From CAMCXT01 sp040403315 (GTDB lineage: Bacteria; Bacteroidota; Bacteroidia; M30B66), in the NCBI GenBank assembly GCA_040403315.1, contig JBBAKX010000002.1, forward strand, positions 186,001-250,000: a stretch of DNA of 64,000 bases. The letters are read 5' to 3'. A model generated the notes under the pieces. That model was not told the DNA's origin and searched no databases. It saw only the letters and a program-made list of their open reading frames with translations. Every line of letters starts with the position of its first letter. Within the stretch, counting starts at the first letter, position 1. The position numbers and the translations under genes were made by a program. Positions 62,548 through 64,000 of this stretch are shown here, piece by piece.

Positions 62548-62755
62548 TGGTTATTGCAATTGAAGGGATAAACTTACCGATTTATTGCGTGTTCGGGAGT
62601 TTAGAAATCTGTAAATGAGTGATTTATTTCACATGAATAAGGCTCACAATTAGCGATGCAAAATCAAGAGAATGATGTTTGGATGACTTCGTTACCAAAG
62701 AGACGAAAACTAATGTTCGTTATATTGAAGCTTGTGTTGATCTCAAAAAAAGGCA

Positions 62756-63487
62756 TTAGACTTTCACCCCAAACATATAGCCTACCAAAGCGGATATTCC
62801 CATGGCAATAGTGCCCCAAACAACAATGCGTAGAACTGCTTTTTTAATTCCTGAACCACCAGCTTTGGCGGCGATTGTGCCAAGAACAATGAGTGATAAA
62901 ATGGTGAATCCATATAGGAAATATTCCATGTAGGGAATTGGTGCAAGAATGGTTACCAAAAAAGGGAGAGAACCACCCACAGTGAATGCGGCTCCTGAAG
63001 CCAATGCAGCTTGAATGGGATTTGCTTGACTCATTTCTGTGATTCCTAGTTCGTCGCGAACGTGCGCTGCTAGAACATCCGATTCGGTTAGTTCGAGGGC
63101 GACTTGCATGGCAGTTTGCTTACTTAAACCACGTTTTTCATAGATTTTAGCTAAGATTTTCAATTCTTCTTCTGGCATTTCTTTTAGTTCTTGCGCTTCA
63201 CGTTCGATATCCGATTTTTCGATATCGGTTTGAGAACTAACTGATACATATTCACCAGCTGCCATGGAAAGTGCACCAGCTACCAAGCCAGCTAGAGATG
63301 CCAATAAAATAGGATCTCTGTTTACACTTGCTGCGGAGACGCCAATGGCGAGACTGGAAATGGAAATAATGCCATCGTTGGCTCCAAGAACTGCAGCCCT
63401 TAGCCAATTGCTGCGATGAATGAAGTGCTTGTCGAGATAATTTTCGATGGTTAGCTCAGTGGCTTCAGGTGTAATTTCCTTTTTCAT
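62756..63487 (-). CDS. VIT/CCC1-family iron or manganese transporter
   Basis: A 243-residue membrane protein of the VIT1/CCC1 family that exports Fe2+ or Mn2+ from the cytoplasm. Signatures: NWLRAAVLGANDGIISISSLAIGV (first helix), GLVAGALSMAAGEYVSVSSQTD (second helix with the conserved Gly-Glu-Tyr), a cytoplasmic acidic region (IEREAQELKEMPEEEL) and three C-terminal helices. The frame opens at a TTG 24 bp earlier; the ATG at 63487 is preferred. No metal-regulator site was recognised. Confidence 0.93.
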   Translation of the reverse strand: MKKEITPEATELTIENYLDKHFIHRSNWLRAAVLGANDGIISISSLAIGVSAASVNRDPILLASLAGLVAGALSMAAGEYVSVSSQTDIEKSDIEREAQELKEMPEEELKILAKIYEKRGLSKQTAMQVALELTESDVLAAHVRDELGITEMSQANPIQAALASGAAFTVGGSLPFLVTILAPIPYMEYFLYGFTILSLIVLGTIAAKAGGSGIKKAVLRIVVWGTIAMGISALVGYMFGVKV

Positions 63488-63632
63488 ATTCAACTTTTTG
63501 GGCAGTTTCAATTGTTGAGATTCTCCTTATAAAGGTAGTTTGTATTTAAGTTGGGGAAATGCAATTCTTCATTCAACGTAAGTGTGGAAGAATTTCAATG
63601 AAGATGATTGCGCTCCTCTAGTAAACAAATGT

Positions 63633-63760
63633 TTATGGTTGGCAGGATGCATCCAGCAGCGATTGGAGCAAGGTACCGTGTACCGCGAAAAGCGCGGCGC
63701 CGCTCAAAATGTAAAATCGTAGTGCAATAAAGATGCGGCGGCTGGCAAAAGAAACGGCAC
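63633..63760. other. GC-rich, hairpin-dense patch between the VIT gene and the sigma factor gene
   Basis: This part of the 324-bp gap (63488-63811) is visibly more GC-rich than its surroundings. It contains nested inverted repeats: GGTAC-CGT-GTACC, CGCG-AAAA-GCGCG and AGCG…CGCT around GGCGCC. The minus-strand frame ending at 63633 is open but has no ATG. It may be a structured RNA or a conserved non-coding element; I cannot assign it. Confidence 0.45.
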
Positions 63761-63762
63761 AA

Positions 63763-63793
63763 AAAAAGCCCTGCAGGAATGCTACAGGGCTTT
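63763..63793 (-). terminator. Terminator of the sigma-70 gene
   Basis: AAAGCCCTG pairs with CAGGGCTTT around an 11-nt loop, followed on the minus strand by a run of T. It lies 19 bp after the sigma factor stop. Confidence 0.88.
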
Positions 63794-63811
63794 GGTATAG
63801 ATTGAGGAAGA

Positions 63812-64000
63812 CTACCCTAAATAGGTTTTTAGGATTTTGCTTCTTGATGTTTGTTTTAGACGGCGGATTGCTTTTTCCTTGATTTGACGAACACGTTCGC
63901 GGGTAAGGTCGAATTTCTCTCCGATTTCTTCGAGGGTCATAGCGTGCTCGCCATTGAGGCCGAAATAGTACTTAATCACATCGGCTTCGCGGGAAGTAAG
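63812..64000 (-). CDS. rpoD: RNA polymerase primary sigma factor, C-terminal part
   Basis: The last 62 residues of a sigma-70 factor, running off the window end. LTSREADVIKYYFGLNGEHA is the start of region 4; MTLEEIGEKFDLTRERVRQI is the -35 recognition helix-turn-helix (region 4.2); KEKAIRRLKQ…SRSKILKTYLG is the end. The ERVRQIKEKAIRRL pattern is that of group 1/2 sigma factors. Bacteroidota primary sigma factors read TTG/TAnnTTTG promoters, which fits the elements seen in this window. Confidence 0.93.
   Translation of the reverse strand, partial: LTSREADVIKYYFGLNGEHAMTLEEIGEKFDLTRERVRQIKEKAIRRLKQTSRSKILKTYLG

Noticed and set aside
1..64000. CRISPR array, tRNA, rRNA or tmRNA genes
   Set aside because: Scanning intergenic regions by eye I saw no regularly spaced direct repeats with unique spacers, no T-loop (GGTTCRA) with acceptor pairing, and no rRNA-like stretches. 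A tRNA or RNA family search was not possible.
1..64000. Insertion sequences or prophage genes
   Set aside because: No transposase, integrase or phage structural protein was found among the coding regions.

Overview
The window looks like a Bacteroidota chromosome, probably Flavobacteriales-like or Chitinophagales-like; I cannot place it more finely. The evidence is a low GC content, type IX secretion (T9SS) sorting domains of types A and B on several exported proteins, a PorE-like OmpA protein, FadL/OmpP1 and OmpA-family outer-membrane proteins, WG-repeat and WD40 proteins, and TAnnTTTG promoter elements in front of many genes. A 100-N scaffold gap at 61408-61507, flanked by an identical 55-mer on both sides, marks this as a draft, perhaps metagenome-derived, assembly.

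Layout. 1-2.9 kb: an ATP-grasp ligase and an esterase, divergent from a second esterase. 2.9-11.6 kb: a very large multi-PAS histidine kinase, a T9SS cargo protein and a WG-repeat protein. 11.7-22.1 kb: DUF502 membrane protein, prfC (release factor 3), PorE-like protein, pabA/trpG amidotransferase, an OmpA-like barrel with a coupled small exported protein, a vWA-like membrane protein and fabG. 22.2-27.4 kb: two paralogous Cys-motif proteins (one interrupted by a stop codon), a membrane pyrophosphatase with an unusual Cys-rich tail, and pdhB. 27.4-28.6 kb: a gene-free stretch with two copies of a structured 148-bp repeat. 28.6-38.4 kb: a GH3/beta-lactamase fusion, small envelope proteins, an amine oxidase, gyrB, a tandem OmpA-domain protein and an RlmI-like methyltransferase. 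38.4-51.3 kb: T9SS cargo, cupin, proS, an Asn/Tyr-rich lipoprotein, OmpP1/FadL, TPR protein, a zinc-ribbon/Nif3 pair, and an lpxK-PNP-ndk run. 51.4-57.8 kb: exported nuclease-like protein, a bare type-B sorting domain protein, DPP-IV-like peptidase, a caspase-like candidate, WD40 protein and a CrtA-like protein. 57.8-59.7 kb: an accessory patch with a RelE/ParE-type toxin-antitoxin module between gene remnants. 59.7-64 kb: a T9SS FN3-repeat protein broken by the gap, a VIT-family transporter, a GC-rich structured patch and the 3' end of a sigma-70 gene.

Most genes are housekeeping or envelope genes in short operons separated by rho-independent terminators, several of them shared by convergent genes. 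Many exported proteins are plausible clients of the T9SS, to which the PorE-like protein may belong. The most unusual items are: the dispersed intergenic element (three copies, near 11.7, 27.9 and 28.3 kb); the relocated ion-gate glutamate and Cys-rich tail of the pyrophosphatase; the single nonsense codon in the paralog at 22.2-23.0 kb; the stop-split gene at 59.2-59.7 kb with gene remnants around the toxin-antitoxin pair; and the caspase-like exported protein at 55.3 kb. Functions are called from motifs read by eye; no database search was run.
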